Positions 8,132 through 16,885 of a stretch of DNA of 64,000 bases are shown piece after piece. The notes under the pieces were generated by a model. That model saw only the letters and a program-made list of their open reading frames with translations. It ran no database searches and was not told the DNA's origin. Location of the stretch: NCBI RefSeq assembly GCF_029338255.1, contig NZ_CP119787.1:2356001-2420000 (forward strand), written 5' to 3'. The DNA comes from Haloarcula halobia (GTDB lineage Archaea > Halobacteriota > Halobacteria > Halobacteriales > Haloarculaceae). The position numbers and the translations under genes were made by a program. Within the stretch, counting starts at the first letter, position 1; each line of letters starts with the position of its first letter.

Positions 8132-9191
8132 CGTCGAACACCTCGAGCCGGTACTGTTTCGCCGGGTTCTTGTCCTGGAGAATCTCCATCAGTTCGCTCT
8201 CGCCGCCCCGTTCGATTCGCTGTCGATGGCGTTCGATGGTATCGAGCGCCTGGTCGATGCCCTCGCCGAACAGCTGCTCGAGGTACTGTCGGGGGATGCG
8301 GTCGACGTCCACCGTCTCCCCGTCCTCGGTGTGCTGTGGCGGCGCAAAGGGCGGGATGTAGTAGACGTTGGGCTGGGTCTGGAACTCCGGGTGGAGCGGG
8401 AGCGCCACCTCGTACTCCTCGACGAGTTTGTAGATGGGGCCCTGCTCGTCGTCGAGGAAGCCGACCAGTCGGAGCTGGGGCGGGCACTCCTCGGCACACG
8501 CCGGGGCGTAGGTCTGCCCGTCGGGCCCCTCGCCCTCGATGCGCGGGTAACAGAAGATGCACTTCTCGGATTTCTTCGAGACGGTGTTGTAGTACACCTT
8601 CTTGTACGGACAGCCCTCGACACAGTACCGGTAGCCCCGGCAGCGCTCCTGGTCGACCAGTACGATGCCGTCCTCCTCGCGCTTGTACAGCGCTGAGCGG
8701 GGGCAGGCCTCGACGCAGGAGGGGTGCGTACAGTGGTTGCAGATGCGCGGGAGATAGAAGTAGTAGGAGTTGGGGTACTCGCCGGCGCCCTCGTCCTCGT
8801 CCCAGTTGGGTCCCCACTCCGCGCCCTCGCGGGGCCGCAGCGGTTCGTCGCTGCCCTCGTACATGATTTCGCTGTGATTGAACTCCCAGGCGCGGCCGTA
8901 GTCCTCCTGGTCGGGAATCTCGCCGGGCTGACGTTCCGAGTGCTCGCCGGACTGCCACCCGCCGCCGGAGTCTTCCCACCCTCGCGGGTACCCCGCACCG
9001 GGTTTGGTCTCGACGTTGTTCCAGTACATGTACTCGCTGCCGCCGTCCTCCGTCCAGAGAGTCTTACAGGCGATAGTGCAGGTCTGACAGCCGATACACT
9101 TGTTGAGGTCCATCACCATCGCGACCTGGTGATCGATGCCCTCGGCGACGTCGATCTGCGTGTCCGAGTCGTCCTGCTGGTCGGTACTCAC
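8124..9191 (-). CDS. narH: Respiratory nitrate reductase beta subunit NarH
   Basis: Protein of 355 residues with four cysteine groups for Fe-S clusters: CIGCQTCTIAC near residue 32, CNHCTHPSCVEACP, CRGYRYCVEGCP, and CIFC with a late CAEEC. In the third group a tyrosine stands where NarH normally has tryptophan and four-cluster ferredoxins have cysteine, so this site should still hold a [3Fe-4S] cluster. It carries electrons to NarG. It has no signal of its own and would be exported with NarG. The start overlaps the narG stop by four bases (ATGA type). Confidence 0.95.
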   Translation of the reverse strand: MSTDQQDDSDTQIDVAEGIDHQVAMVMDLNKCIGCQTCTIACKTLWTEDGGSEYMYWNNVETKPGAGYPRGWEDSGGGWQSGEHSERQPGEIPDQEDYGRAWEFNHSEIMYEGSDEPLRPREGAEWGPNWDEDEGAGEYPNSYYFYLPRICNHCTHPSCVEACPRSALYKREEDGIVLVDQERCRGYRYCVEGCPYKKVYYNTVSKKSEKCIFCYPRIEGEGPDGQTYAPACAEECPPQLRLVGFLDDEQGPIYKLVEEYEVALPLHPEFQTQPNVYYIPPFAPPQHTEDGETVDVDRIPRQYLEQLFGEGIDQALDTIERHRQRIERGGESELMEILQDKNPAKQYRLEVFDDG

Positions 9192-12049
9192 TGGTCGTCA
9201 CCCCCCGCGGGCCGTACGTCCACGCGGACGTCGCTGTTGACGCCGGTCGGTCCCCAGTAGTTGGGGAAGAAGTGCAGGTGTTCGCCGGTTTCCTCGGGGT
9301 ACTGGACGAGCTGGGTCGGTTTCATGTACATCGGGACGAGGGTGTTGAAGTTGTCGCGACCGGGGTACTGGAACTTCTCCCAGGAGAAGAAGTGCCGCAG
9401 CGTCCCGGGTTCGCTGGAGGGGTAGTACTTCGCCTGTACCTCGACTGCGCCGAGGTCGTTGAACACCTCGACGGTGTCGCCGTCTTCGATGCCGCGTTCG
9501 GCGGCGTCGTCGGGATTGATGAAGACGGTTGGTTCGCCCCGCTGGAGGCGGAGCATCTTCGTGTTCTCGCGCCACGTCGAGTGGATGGACCACCTGCTGT
9601 GGGGCGTGTTGTACGACAGGGGGTAGTCCCCGCCGGTGTCCTGGGGGCCTCGCTTGTGGGTCGGCAACGCCTCGTCGAGTTCGAGGAACCAGTCGTGGTC
9701 GACGTAGTACTGCTGGCGGCCGGTGAACGTCGGCCAGGGTTCCTTGTCGTGAACGTAACTCTGCCAGGGAACGTACGCCTCGCCCTCTTCGATGTCGGAG
9801 GTCCAGTGGCTCCCGGCGGCCAGGAGGCGCTGGGGCTGCTCCTCCGTGTCGGCGAAGGTTATCTGGTCGTCGGTGTCGCTCGGGTTCGACTCCTCGGAGT
9901 GTTCGAGGATGAACTCGGAGGCCGCGCGGCCGTCTTCGAGGGCGTCCTCCTCGCCGGTCTCCCAGTCGCGGACGTAGTCGTCGTAGATGGTGGTGAGGTC
10001 GATTGTGCGGTCGAACTTGCGGTCCTCGACCGGGTCGACGTCGCGTTCGATGGCCCGCTCTTGAATCTTCTCGGCCAGCGAGCGGAATATCTCCCAGTCG
10101 GTCCGGGCCTCGCCCAGCGGTTCGACGGCGGGCGTGAACGGGTGCACGTACGTGTGCATGTCCGTCATGTTCAGGTCGTACTTCTCGTAGTGACTCGCCG
10201 CCGGCAGGACGATGTCCGAGTACATCGCCGTCGAGTCCATCCGGAAGTTGATGTCCACCACGAGGTCGAGTTTCGGCCAGAGCTGCTCATCGACGGCGAG
10301 GTTGCCCTTGGCCTGGTTGAAGTAGTTGCCCCGCCAGACGAACATGGTCGTCGGGTCCGGCCGGAAGCCGTCCTCACGTTCCTCCGGGTACACCGGCATC
10401 CACCCCTCGTCGATGGAGTGGCGGATCTTCTCGGCCGTGTCGGGATCGGTGTTGTCGAGGATGCCGGCGTGGAAGTAGGTCCACAGCGTCGTCGGCACGC
10501 CCCGGACGCTGCCGGTGGGGAACGAGAGGACCTTCCAGCCGTGGAACGTCCAGATCTTCTCCTGGCCGACGTAGTGGTCCAGCCCGGTCCCGGGCTCGCC
10601 GAGGTTGCCCGTCAGCGTCACGAGCAACTGGATGGCGCGGTTGCCCAGGTCGTTGTGGTACCAGTCGTTGACGCCCTTGCCGTGGATGATCTTCGCGGCG
10701 TCGGCCTCGGCGAACTCGCGGGCGACGCGCTGGTAGGTGTTCTCGCCGACGCCGGTCTCCTCGTGGACGAACTCGGGGGTGTACTGGGCGAGTTCGTCCC
10801 GGAGATTCTCCCAGACCGTGCGGACCCGGACCGTGCCGTCGTCGGCCTGGACGGTCCGGTCGGCCGACAACTGCGGGTCGAAGTCGAGTTCGATGCTCGC
10901 ATCGGGGTCGTGCTGGCCGTCACGTTCGCCGAGCGACCCCGGCGCAGTCCTGAGAGTCCCGTCGGCGTCGACCATCACGAACACCTTCTCGGGGTCGTCG
11001 GCGTCGGTCGCCATTCCGACCTCGCTCGCCCGGAGGAACTTCCCGGTGTCCTCGCGGACGAGCAGCGGCATGTCGGTCTGCTCTTTGAGGTGGGCCTCGT
11101 CGTACAGGCCCTCGCTGACGATGGTCTGGGCCATCCCGAGCGCGAGCGCGGTGTCGGTCCCGCCCTCCGGCGAGATCCACTCGTCGGTGTGGATGGCCGT
11201 CTGGGAGTAGTCGGTGAAGACGCCGACGCGCTTGGTGCCGTTGTAGCCGGCGTCGAGGAAGTACTTCGCGTCGGGGATGCGCGTGACGTTGACGTTCGAC
11301 CCCCAGGCGACGAGGTAGTCGGCGTTGTACCAGTCCGCCGACTCGGCGTTGTCGGTCTGGGTGCCCCAGGTGATTGGCTGGCCAGGCGGCAGGTCGGAGT
11401 ACCAGTCGTAGAAGCTGTGCGAGACGCCGCCCAGCAGGTTGACCAGCCGAGAGCCGCTGGCAAAGGAGACGGGTGACATCGCCGGGATGGGTGTGAACCC
11501 GGAGATGGCGTCGTATCGGCCCTCCTGGACCTCGTCGATGACGTGGTCGGCGATCTCGGTCAGCGCCTCGTCCCAGGAGATGCGCTCCCACTGGCCCTCG
11601 CCCCGGTCCCCGGTGCGCCGGAGGGGGTGGGTCACTCGCTGGTCCGCGTTGACGTAGTCGGTGTAACAGGCTCCCTTCTGACACCCGCGGGGGTTCGGGT
11701 CCGGGAGGTCGTCGTCGATGGTCGGGTAGTCACCGGCCTGCTCCTCGCGCCAGACCTGGCCGTCCTTGACGAAGACGTTCCACGAGCACGACCCGGTGCA
11801 GTTGACGCTGTGGGTCGAGCGGGCGACGGAGTCCCAGTCCCACTCCTCGCGGTAGAGATCCTCCCAGTCCCGGTAGGGGTAGTCCCCGATGGGGTCGTCG
11901 ACGGCCTGCAGGCCGCGCATCCCGTCGTCGGCAAAGGAGAGGCCGGTCGCACCGAGCAACGACGCGGCACCGAGGCCCTTCACGAAGTCGCGTCTGCTGA
12001 TTCCGGAGCTGTCCATCCAGCGATCGTCGTCGGGAGTCTGTCTACTCAT
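9188..12049 (-). CDS. narG: Respiratory nitrate reductase alpha subunit NarG, Tat-exported
   Basis: Protein of 953 residues. Residues 18-25 read SRRDFVKG, a Tat signal followed by a short hydrophobic stretch, so the catalytic subunit faces outside as in other archaeal Nar enzymes. H80, C84 and C88 (HSVNCTGSC) and a later CQKGAC form the FS0 [4Fe-4S] site with its histidine ligand. YDWYSDLPPG carries the aspartate that coordinates molybdenum in true nitrate reductases. It binds bis-MGD and reduces nitrate to nitrite. The start lies eight bases inside the preceding small gene. Electrons should come from the Rieske-cytochrome b pair encoded upstream. Confidence 0.96.
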   Translation of the reverse strand: MSRQTPDDDRWMDSSGISRRDFVKGLGAASLLGATGLSFADDGMRGLQAVDDPIGDYPYRDWEDLYREEWDWDSVARSTHSVNCTGSCSWNVFVKDGQVWREEQAGDYPTIDDDLPDPNPRGCQKGACYTDYVNADQRVTHPLRRTGDRGEGQWERISWDEALTEIADHVIDEVQEGRYDAISGFTPIPAMSPVSFASGSRLVNLLGGVSHSFYDWYSDLPPGQPITWGTQTDNAESADWYNADYLVAWGSNVNVTRIPDAKYFLDAGYNGTKRVGVFTDYSQTAIHTDEWISPEGGTDTALALGMAQTIVSEGLYDEAHLKEQTDMPLLVREDTGKFLRASEVGMATDADDPEKVFVMVDADGTLRTAPGSLGERDGQHDPDASIELDFDPQLSADRTVQADDGTVRVRTVWENLRDELAQYTPEFVHEETGVGENTYQRVAREFAEADAAKIIHGKGVNDWYHNDLGNRAIQLLVTLTGNLGEPGTGLDHYVGQEKIWTFHGWKVLSFPTGSVRGVPTTLWTYFHAGILDNTDPDTAEKIRHSIDEGWMPVYPEEREDGFRPDPTTMFVWRGNYFNQAKGNLAVDEQLWPKLDLVVDINFRMDSTAMYSDIVLPAASHYEKYDLNMTDMHTYVHPFTPAVEPLGEARTDWEIFRSLAEKIQERAIERDVDPVEDRKFDRTIDLTTIYDDYVRDWETGEEDALEDGRAASEFILEHSEESNPSDTDDQITFADTEEQPQRLLAAGSHWTSDIEEGEAYVPWQSYVHDKEPWPTFTGRQQYYVDHDWFLELDEALPTHKRGPQDTGGDYPLSYNTPHSRWSIHSTWRENTKMLRLQRGEPTVFINPDDAAERGIEDGDTVEVFNDLGAVEVQAKYYPSSEPGTLRHFFSWEKFQYPGRDNFNTLVPMYMKPTQLVQYPEETGEHLHFFPNYWGPTGVNSDVRVDVRPAGGDDQ

Positions 12050-12224
12050 GGGTCATGAAGACGGTCAACGTTGCACAGGCGGTTCCGGCGAGGGCGAGCA
12101 CGAGGCCGGCGGTCGTCGAGCCACCGGCCTCGAGGCCGGCGGCGACCAGTCCGACGCCGGCCAGCTTGCTGGTGGTATCCAGCAGGCGGTACTGCCGATG
12201 TGTGAGAGTCGCGAGTTCAGTCAT
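12042..12224 (-). CDS. Small membrane protein between narC and narG
   Basis: Protein of 60 residues starting at the ATG at 12224, eight bases inside the narC end; the longer frame upstream is a narC shadow. After a short helix ([16 protein letters not shown]) it has two hydrophobic segments separated by a GGS turn and ends VFMTHE. Its stop lies eight bases inside narG, so it is tightly coupled on both sides. A small unnamed reading frame occurs at this place in haloarchaeal nar operons. It may be an accessory subunit of the NarB-NarC complex. Confidence 0.75.
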   Translation of the reverse strand: MTELATLTHRQYRLLDTTSKLAGVGLVAAGLEAGGSTTAGLVLALAGTACATLTVFMTHE

Positions 12225-13623
12225 CGCCGTCACCACCTCCTTCGCCCTCGCCGGCCGGCGTATCCGCCCCACCGTCGGCGGCGACGCCGTCCTCGTCAAC
12301 GCCGGCCCCCGCGTCCTCGTCGCGTAGAAGGAGATAGGTCACGACGCCGAACAGCGGGGGCACCAGGAGCAACGCGGCGCTCAGGACGGGGTTCACGACG
12401 CCGGTAGTCGTATCCAGCACCTGATCGGCGAGGATGTTGTTCATCCCGGCGATGGAGGCGATCATGATGAACGCGACTGCGGCGACGCCGACGCCGGTCT
12501 GCCACGGCCGGGAGAGCGGATCGGCTGTGAAGTGCGTCGGTTCGGGGGTTCGGTCGATGAACGGCCAGGCGGCGACGGCGGCAAAGACCAGTCCAGGCAG
12601 GACGATGCCGCCGATGAACTCCCCGCTGACGTGGACGCCGCCGACTGTGAAACTGGCCCACGTCGGGAGCAGTTTCAGGAAGCCGTATACCCACATCAGG
12701 AACCAGTCGGGCATGATGAGCGCCGGGGTGGACGCGGGGTCGTTCGGCCCGTACTCGGCGACGTTGTGGACCGGGAGCAGGCCGGCGAGTGCCGACAGGG
12801 TCGCCGCCGTCACGAAGAACACGACGGCCGAGACGGCGGCCTGATTCGGGAACGCGGGCAAACCGACGATGACGTCGTCGTCGTCCTCGTCGACCGTTCG
12901 CCGGCCCGACTCGACGTCGCCGTCGCGCGGGGCCTCGGTGTGTTTCTGTCGTATCAGGATCGTCATGTGCAGCGCCAGGCCGCCGGCGATGAGCAGCGGG
13001 ATGATGAGGACGTGCAGGAAGTATAGTCTGGGGATGGTCGCGCTGCTGGGGAACTCGCCGCCGAAGACAACCTGCCCGAGGAAGTCCCCGACGACGGGGA
13101 TGGAGACGGTCAGGTTGTAGCCGATGCCCGTCGCCGTGGCGGCGAACTCGTCGAAGGGCAGCGCGTACCCGGTGTAGGCCGCGCCCATCGCGAGGGCGGC
13201 GAGGCCGGTACCGACGACCCAGTTCGGTTCGCGGGGGTTGCGGTAGGCCCCGGTGAAGAAGACCCGCAGCATGTGCAACCCGATGGAAGCGACGAACAGG
13301 TGGGCCGCCCAGTGGTGGAGTCGGCGGATGAACATCCCGAACGGGACGTCGTAGGTGATGTGCAGCACCGAGACGAACGCCTCGGGCATCTCCTGGCCCT
13401 GGAACTTCTGGACGCTCCCGTCGTACTCGACGTCGGAGGTGGAGGGTTCGAAGAAGAACCCGAGGAAGACCCCCGAGAGCACTAGCAGGAGGAAGCAAAA
13501 CATCGCCACCTCGCCCAGCAGGAACGAGTCCTCGGCGGGGAATGCCTTCCCCAGGAACCGCTGTGCAGACTCGAGGTCGAGTCTGCTGTCGAACCAGCCG
13601 TAGAGCCGCTCTGAACGGGACAT
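12217..13623 (-). CDS. narC: Cytochrome b subunit NarC (bc1-like quinol oxidation)
   Basis: Protein of 468 residues combining the cytochrome b (N-terminal) and subunit IV parts. Haem ligands are visible in [11 protein letters not shown] (residues 100-110), GLHMLR (H117), FLHVLI and ALHMTI. A quinol-site motif resembling PEW is seen as PDWFLMW in the second half. The C-terminus is a long acidic, glycine-rich cytoplasmic tail. It would oxidise menaquinol together with the Rieske protein NarB and feed NarGH on the outside. The start directly follows the narB stop with no gap. Confidence 0.92.
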   Translation of the reverse strand: MSRSERLYGWFDSRLDLESAQRFLGKAFPAEDSFLLGEVAMFCFLLLVLSGVFLGFFFEPSTSDVEYDGSVQKFQGQEMPEAFVSVLHITYDVPFGMFIRRLHHWAAHLFVASIGLHMLRVFFTGAYRNPREPNWVVGTGLAALAMGAAYTGYALPFDEFAATATGIGYNLTVSIPVVGDFLGQVVFGGEFPSSATIPRLYFLHVLIIPLLIAGGLALHMTILIRQKHTEAPRDGDVESGRRTVDEDDDDVIVGLPAFPNQAAVSAVVFFVTAATLSALAGLLPVHNVAEYGPNDPASTPALIMPDWFLMWVYGFLKLLPTWASFTVGGVHVSGEFIGGIVLPGLVFAAVAAWPFIDRTPEPTHFTADPLSRPWQTGVGVAAVAFIMIASIAGMNNILADQVLDTTTGVVNPVLSAALLLVPPLFGVVTYLLLRDEDAGAGVDEDGVAADGGADTPAGEGEGGGDGDD

Positions 13624-14268
13624 CTACTCTCCCCCCGCGCCGACCGGACCCTCGAAGTCGCCGGTCGCGACCAAGTACCCGTCGCTGCTCAGCGTGATGG
13701 GCAACTGCGGAAGCGGTCGCCCGGGCGGCCCATCGGTCACGGCCGCGCCCCGAAGCGGGGCGAACTTGCCGAAGTGACACGGGCAGACGAGCAGGTCGTC
13801 CTCTCGGTCCGAGACCATACAGCCGGCGTGCGTACATACTTTCGAGAACGCGGCGTAGCCACTGACCGTAAAGCCCATCTCGATGCCGCCGCCGTACTCG
13901 CTCTCGGGGAAGCGCACGAGGAGCGTCGGCGCGTCCTCGATGCCGGGTCGTGGTTCCGGGAAGACCGTCAGCAGCTCGCCCTCGTTCAGACGGTCCTCGG
14001 CGATGCGCTCGCCCGCCTCGTCGACGAGCGGGACGCCATCCGAGTAGACCGGGCCCTCGTACCCACGCTCGAATACCTGCGTGAGACTCGCCAGCGGGGC
14101 GGTGAGACTCGCCACTGCGGTCACGCCGCCGACCGTCGCGAGGAACTTCGCGAAGTCACGTCTTCGCAGCTCGGCGCGCACGTCGCTGTAGAGCGTCGGA
14201 CGCGTCTCGAGTTCCCCGGAACACGAACACTCCTCCGTGCCGTCGTCGTCGGGTTTCGGATAGTCCAT
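13624..14268 (-). CDS. narB: Rieske iron-sulfur protein NarB
   Basis: Protein of 214 residues. The Rieske motifs CTHAGC and CPCHFGKF, each with two cluster ligands, lie near residues 144-165. RRRDFAKFLATVGG near residue 35 is a Tat-like uncleaved anchor that would place the cluster domain outside. The N-terminus before it also has a CSC pair of unknown use. It accepts electrons from quinol at NarC and passes them toward NarGH. The ATG shares one base with the stop of the previous gene (TGATG). Confidence 0.93.
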   Translation of the reverse strand: MDYPKPDDDGTEECSCSGELETRPTLYSDVRAELRRRDFAKFLATVGGVTAVASLTAPLASLTQVFERGYEGPVYSDGVPLVDEAGERIAEDRLNEGELLTVFPEPRPGIEDAPTLLVRFPESEYGGGIEMGFTVSGYAAFSKVCTHAGCMVSDREDDLLVCPCHFGKFAPLRGAAVTDGPPGRPLPQLPITLSSDGYLVATGDFEGPVGAGGE

Positions 14269-14843
14269 CAGTCGTGCCCCCGTATCTCTGCGACCTCGAC
14301 GTGTGGCATGAACCAGGCGTAGTACGCGACGGTCGAGAGCGCCAGCGAGAGGAACATCCCCGTCGCGTAGGCCCCGAAGTACTGGGTCCGCGCGAGGGTG
14401 AGGTACTCGGCCGTGAACAGTGCCGCGAAGACGATAGAGAGGACCGTCAGGCCCCCCATCACGACTAACCCCTCGATGGCGTCCGAGGCGTCGTGGTACT
14501 CGACGACCCAGCGGTGCTCGGTCTGGAACCAGGGGAGCGACACCGACCCGCCGTCGGTCACCGGTTCGGCGTCGTCCGGCGGTCTGACCGCCCGATTCAT
14601 GAACTGGTGGACGCCGGCGAGGACGCCGACGAGCGCGAACAGCGCCACCCAGACGATGACGCCGACCTGACTGGGCGAGAGCTTGTTAGGCGTATCGACG
14701 AATCCCTCAAGCGGGCGCAGCTCGCTCACGCTCTCGTCGATGGCTATCTCCTCCGACGGCGGCTCGCCGTGGAGCGCGACGTACCACATCGGGAGCAACA
14801 CCGTCGTGAGTAACAGGGCGATAAGTATCGTGTTCCGTCTCAT
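14268..14843 (-). CDS. narA: NarA-like membrane protein, first gene of the nar operon
   Basis: Protein of 191 residues with about four transmembrane segments: an N-terminal one (LIALLLTTVLLPMWYVALHG), one near 60-80, and two near the C-terminus. A DGGSVSLPWF loop follows the second. No cofactor motif is certain, although histidines occur at helix ends (GVHQFMNR, WFMPHVEV). Its place before the Rieske and cytochrome b genes matches narA of the haloarchaeal nar cluster, whose function is not settled. It probably belongs to the membrane electron-transfer module. Confidence 0.7.
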   Translation of the reverse strand: MRRNTILIALLLTTVLLPMWYVALHGEPPSEEIAIDESVSELRPLEGFVDTPNKLSPSQVGVIVWVALFALVGVLAGVHQFMNRAVRPPDDAEPVTDGGSVSLPWFQTEHRWVVEYHDASDAIEGLVVMGGLTVLSIVFAALFTAEYLTLARTQYFGAYATGMFLSLALSTVAYYAWFMPHVEVAEIRGHD

Positions 14844-15034
14844 ACCAGGTATCGTGTCTCTATAGTCGGGCGCTGTCCGGTACTCGAAACCGCGTCGTCG
14901 GGCCGTGCTATTGGGGGTTGCAGTAGAAGCGGGTTCAAGTACGCTCCCAAGATGTTAGGGGCTTTTTAAGGGGTTCGACGGGCGAACATATTCGCACACA
15001 GATTTATCATTCAAACTACTACAAGTCATAGCTG
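14844..15034. promoter_or_regulatory. Divergent narA-narO control region with GTTCG/CGAAC inverted repeats
   Basis: This 191-base region separates the leftward nar operon from rightward narO. GTTCG at 14973 and CGAAC at 14983 form an inverted repeat with a five-base spacer, and CGAACATATTCG at 14983-14994 adds a second overlapping dyad. Haloferax NarO is known to act through a CGAAC/GTTCG inverted motif, so these are candidate NarO sites; the spacing here differs from that motif. TTTATC at 15003 lies about 30 bases before the narO ATG. An AT-rich CTTAAAAAGC on the minus strand near 14966 may be the nar TATA box, which would leave a leader of roughly 100 bases. Confidence 0.5.
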
Positions 15035-15694
15035 ATGACTGACCGGCTCCTCACAGAGGTGGAGGTGTTCAGGCCGCAGTCGTGCATGGTGTACCCGCAC
15101 GCGAGCGAGGAGTGGGTCGTCGACTCGGTGACGCGCCGCCGGTTCGGGACGGACCACGACAGGGTCGTCGAGGAGTTTACCCTGAAAGGCGAGGGCGATG
15201 AGCCACCCATCGAGTCGGAAGCAGCCACGGGTCTCGAAGAGGTGTTCGCCCACGAGTCCGGCCACATCTACCGGTTCGAGCGGGAACCCGACCGGGGGTG
15301 TATCTGCGAGCGAATCGAGCGCCGCGGGAGTCTCGTCCACGAGTTCCGCGCGGGCGAGGACACGACGGTGGTCACCTTCCTCAGCCCGGACGCCGAGACG
15401 CTCCGGGCCGTCATCGAGGATCTGCGGTCGGAGGCCGAGTGCGTCCAGTTGCGCCGCCTCATCGAGAGCGCGGACGGGGTGGGCGACAACCACCCAGTCG
15501 TCCTCGACCGCGAGATGCTCACCGACCGGCAGCGAGAAGTCCTCGAGCGGGCGTTCGAGCTGGGCTACTTCGACCACCCCCGCAACGCCAACGCCGGCGA
15601 GGTCGCGGCCGACCTGAGCATCACGACGTCGACGTTCACGGAACACCTGGCCGCGAGTCAGCGGAAGTTGCTCGAGGCGCTCTTTTCCGGGTGA
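15035..15694 (+). CDS. narO: NarO-type anaerobic regulator (bacterio-opsin-activator HTH family)
   Basis: Protein of 219 residues. The N-terminal sensor half holds cysteines C17, C89, C91 and C136, including a CIC pair, as in the NarO/DmsR group, where they are thought to bind a redox or oxygen-sensitive cluster. The C-terminal part LTDRQREVLERAFELGYFDHPR starts the HTH-10 (Bat-type) DNA-binding domain. It is divergent from the nar operon, and in Haloferax the homologue activates nar and nir genes under low oxygen. The assignment rests on domain pattern plus position. Confidence 0.85.
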   Translation: MTDRLLTEVEVFRPQSCMVYPHASEEWVVDSVTRRRFGTDHDRVVEEFTLKGEGDEPPIESEAATGLEEVFAHESGHIYRFEREPDRGCICERIERRGSLVHEFRAGEDTTVVTFLSPDAETLRAVIEDLRSEAECVQLRRLIESADGVGDNHPVVLDREMLTDRQREVLERAFELGYFDHPRNANAGEVAADLSITTSTFTEHLAASQRKLLEALFSG

Positions 15695-15733
15695 AGCCTG
15701 GGAGTTATTGTGCCCGCGTGACAGACGGGGACC

Positions 15734-16273
15734 ATGACCGACGACCACGACCACGACGACCACGACGACCACGACCACGACGACCACCACGCACACGACG
15801 CGTCGGCGGTCGCCGTCGCCGTCCTGACCGTCTCGTCGTCGCGCACACTCGAGGAGGACCCCGCGGGCGACGTGATCGCGGCAGCCTGTGAGGAAGAGGG
15901 TCACGACGTCGTCGGGCGGCGACGGGTCGACGACGACCGGGACGCCATCGTCGAGGCGGTGGCGGCGGCCATCGACGAGGACGACGCCGACGTCGTCGTG
16001 ACGACCGGCGGGACGGGGCTGACGCCCGACGACGTCACCGTCGAGGCCCTCCGCCCGCTGTTCGACCGCCGCGTCCCCGGGTTCGGCGAGCTGTTCCGCT
16101 GGCTCTCCTACGAGGAGGTGGGCCCGATGGCGATGGCCTCGCGAGCGACGGCCGGCGTCGTCGACGAGCAACTGGTCTTTTGCCTGCCCGGAAGCGAGAA
16201 CGCCGCACGGACCGGTGCCGAGCGCCTCGTCGCCCCGGCCGTCGGTCACCTCCTCGGGCTAGTCCGTCGCTGA
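15734..16273 (+). CDS. moaB: Molybdopterin adenylyltransferase MoaB/MogA with histidine-aspartate-rich head
   Basis: Protein of 179 residues. Residues 2-22 are an almost pure His/Asp run (pattern DDHDHDDHDD and on), coded by repeated GACCAC units. The catalytic domain follows: AVLTVSSSRTLEEDPAGD, VTTGGTGLTPDDVT (the MPT-binding loop with the conserved aspartates) and LPGSENAARTGAE. The enzyme adenylates molybdopterin before molybdenum insertion. The metal-binding-type head is odd for this family and might capture or buffer a divalent metal. It follows narO by 39 bases and starts a row of Moco genes. Confidence 0.9.
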   Translation: MTDDHDHDDHDDHDHDDHHAHDASAVAVAVLTVSSSRTLEEDPAGDVIAAACEEEGHDVVGRRRVDDDRDAIVEAVAAAIDEDDADVVVTTGGTGLTPDDVTVEALRPLFDRRVPGFGELFRWLSYEEVGPMAMASRATAGVVDEQLVFCLPGSENAARTGAERLVAPAVGHLLGLVRR

Positions 16274-16317
16274 GGGTACCCGTACGGTTTTGCGGACCGC
16301 CCTGTTACGACCACCCG

Positions 16318-16791
16318 ATGACCGACGAGTTCACTCACGTCGACGAGGAGGGACAGGCCCAGATGGTCGACGTCGGAGAGAAGGCAGACAGCCAGCGCCG
16401 GGCGGTCGCCCGCGGGGAGATTCGGCTCTCGTCGGGCACCCTCGAGGCCATCGCGGCCGACGAGGTGGAGAAGGGCGACGTCCTGGCGACGGCCCGCATC
16501 GGTGCCATCCAGGCCGTCAAACACACGTGGGAGACCATTCCGATGTGCCACCAGATTCCCGTGACGAACGTCGACGTGGCCTTCGACGTCGGCGAGTCGG
16601 CCGTCGAGGCGACGGTGGCCGTCGAGACGGTCGGCAAGACCGGCTGTGAGATGGAGGCCCTCGAAGGGGTGACGACCGGCCTGAACGTCGTCTGGGACAT
16701 GGTGAAAGCAAGCGAGAAAGACGCCGACGGCGAGTACCCGTCGACGGCCATCGAGAACGTCCGCATCGTCGAGAAGTCGGTCGACCGGTAG
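16318..16791 (+). CDS. moaC: Cyclic pyranopterin monophosphate synthase MoaC
   Basis: Protein of 157 residues. The family signature is clear: DVGEKADSQRRAVARG, ARIGAIQAVKHTWETIPMCHQ with the conserved lysine and histidine, and the GKTGCEMEALEGVTTG segment. MoaC makes cyclic pyranopterin from the MoaA product in molybdopterin biosynthesis. The ATG at 16318 is preferred over the longer frame because the family begins with F-T-H-V-D-E-E-G. It lies between moaB and the mobB-moaE fusion. Confidence 0.95.
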   Translation: MTDEFTHVDEEGQAQMVDVGEKADSQRRAVARGEIRLSSGTLEAIAADEVEKGDVLATARIGAIQAVKHTWETIPMCHQIPVTNVDVAFDVGESAVEATVAVETVGKTGCEMEALEGVTTGLNVVWDMVKASEKDADGEYPSTAIENVRIVEKSVDR

Positions 16792-16885
16792 TCGCCGGCG
16801 TCGGTCGCACCCCCGCACGCGGTTCGGACAGCGGGACCGCTCACCGTCGAAAACACATAGGTATCTGCACCGACAAGGAGGTTCC

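Noticed and set aside
9272-11476. Plus-strand open frame of 734 codons opposite narG
   Set aside because: Fully inside the NarG coding region, no recognisable motif, valine/arginine-rich shadow composition.
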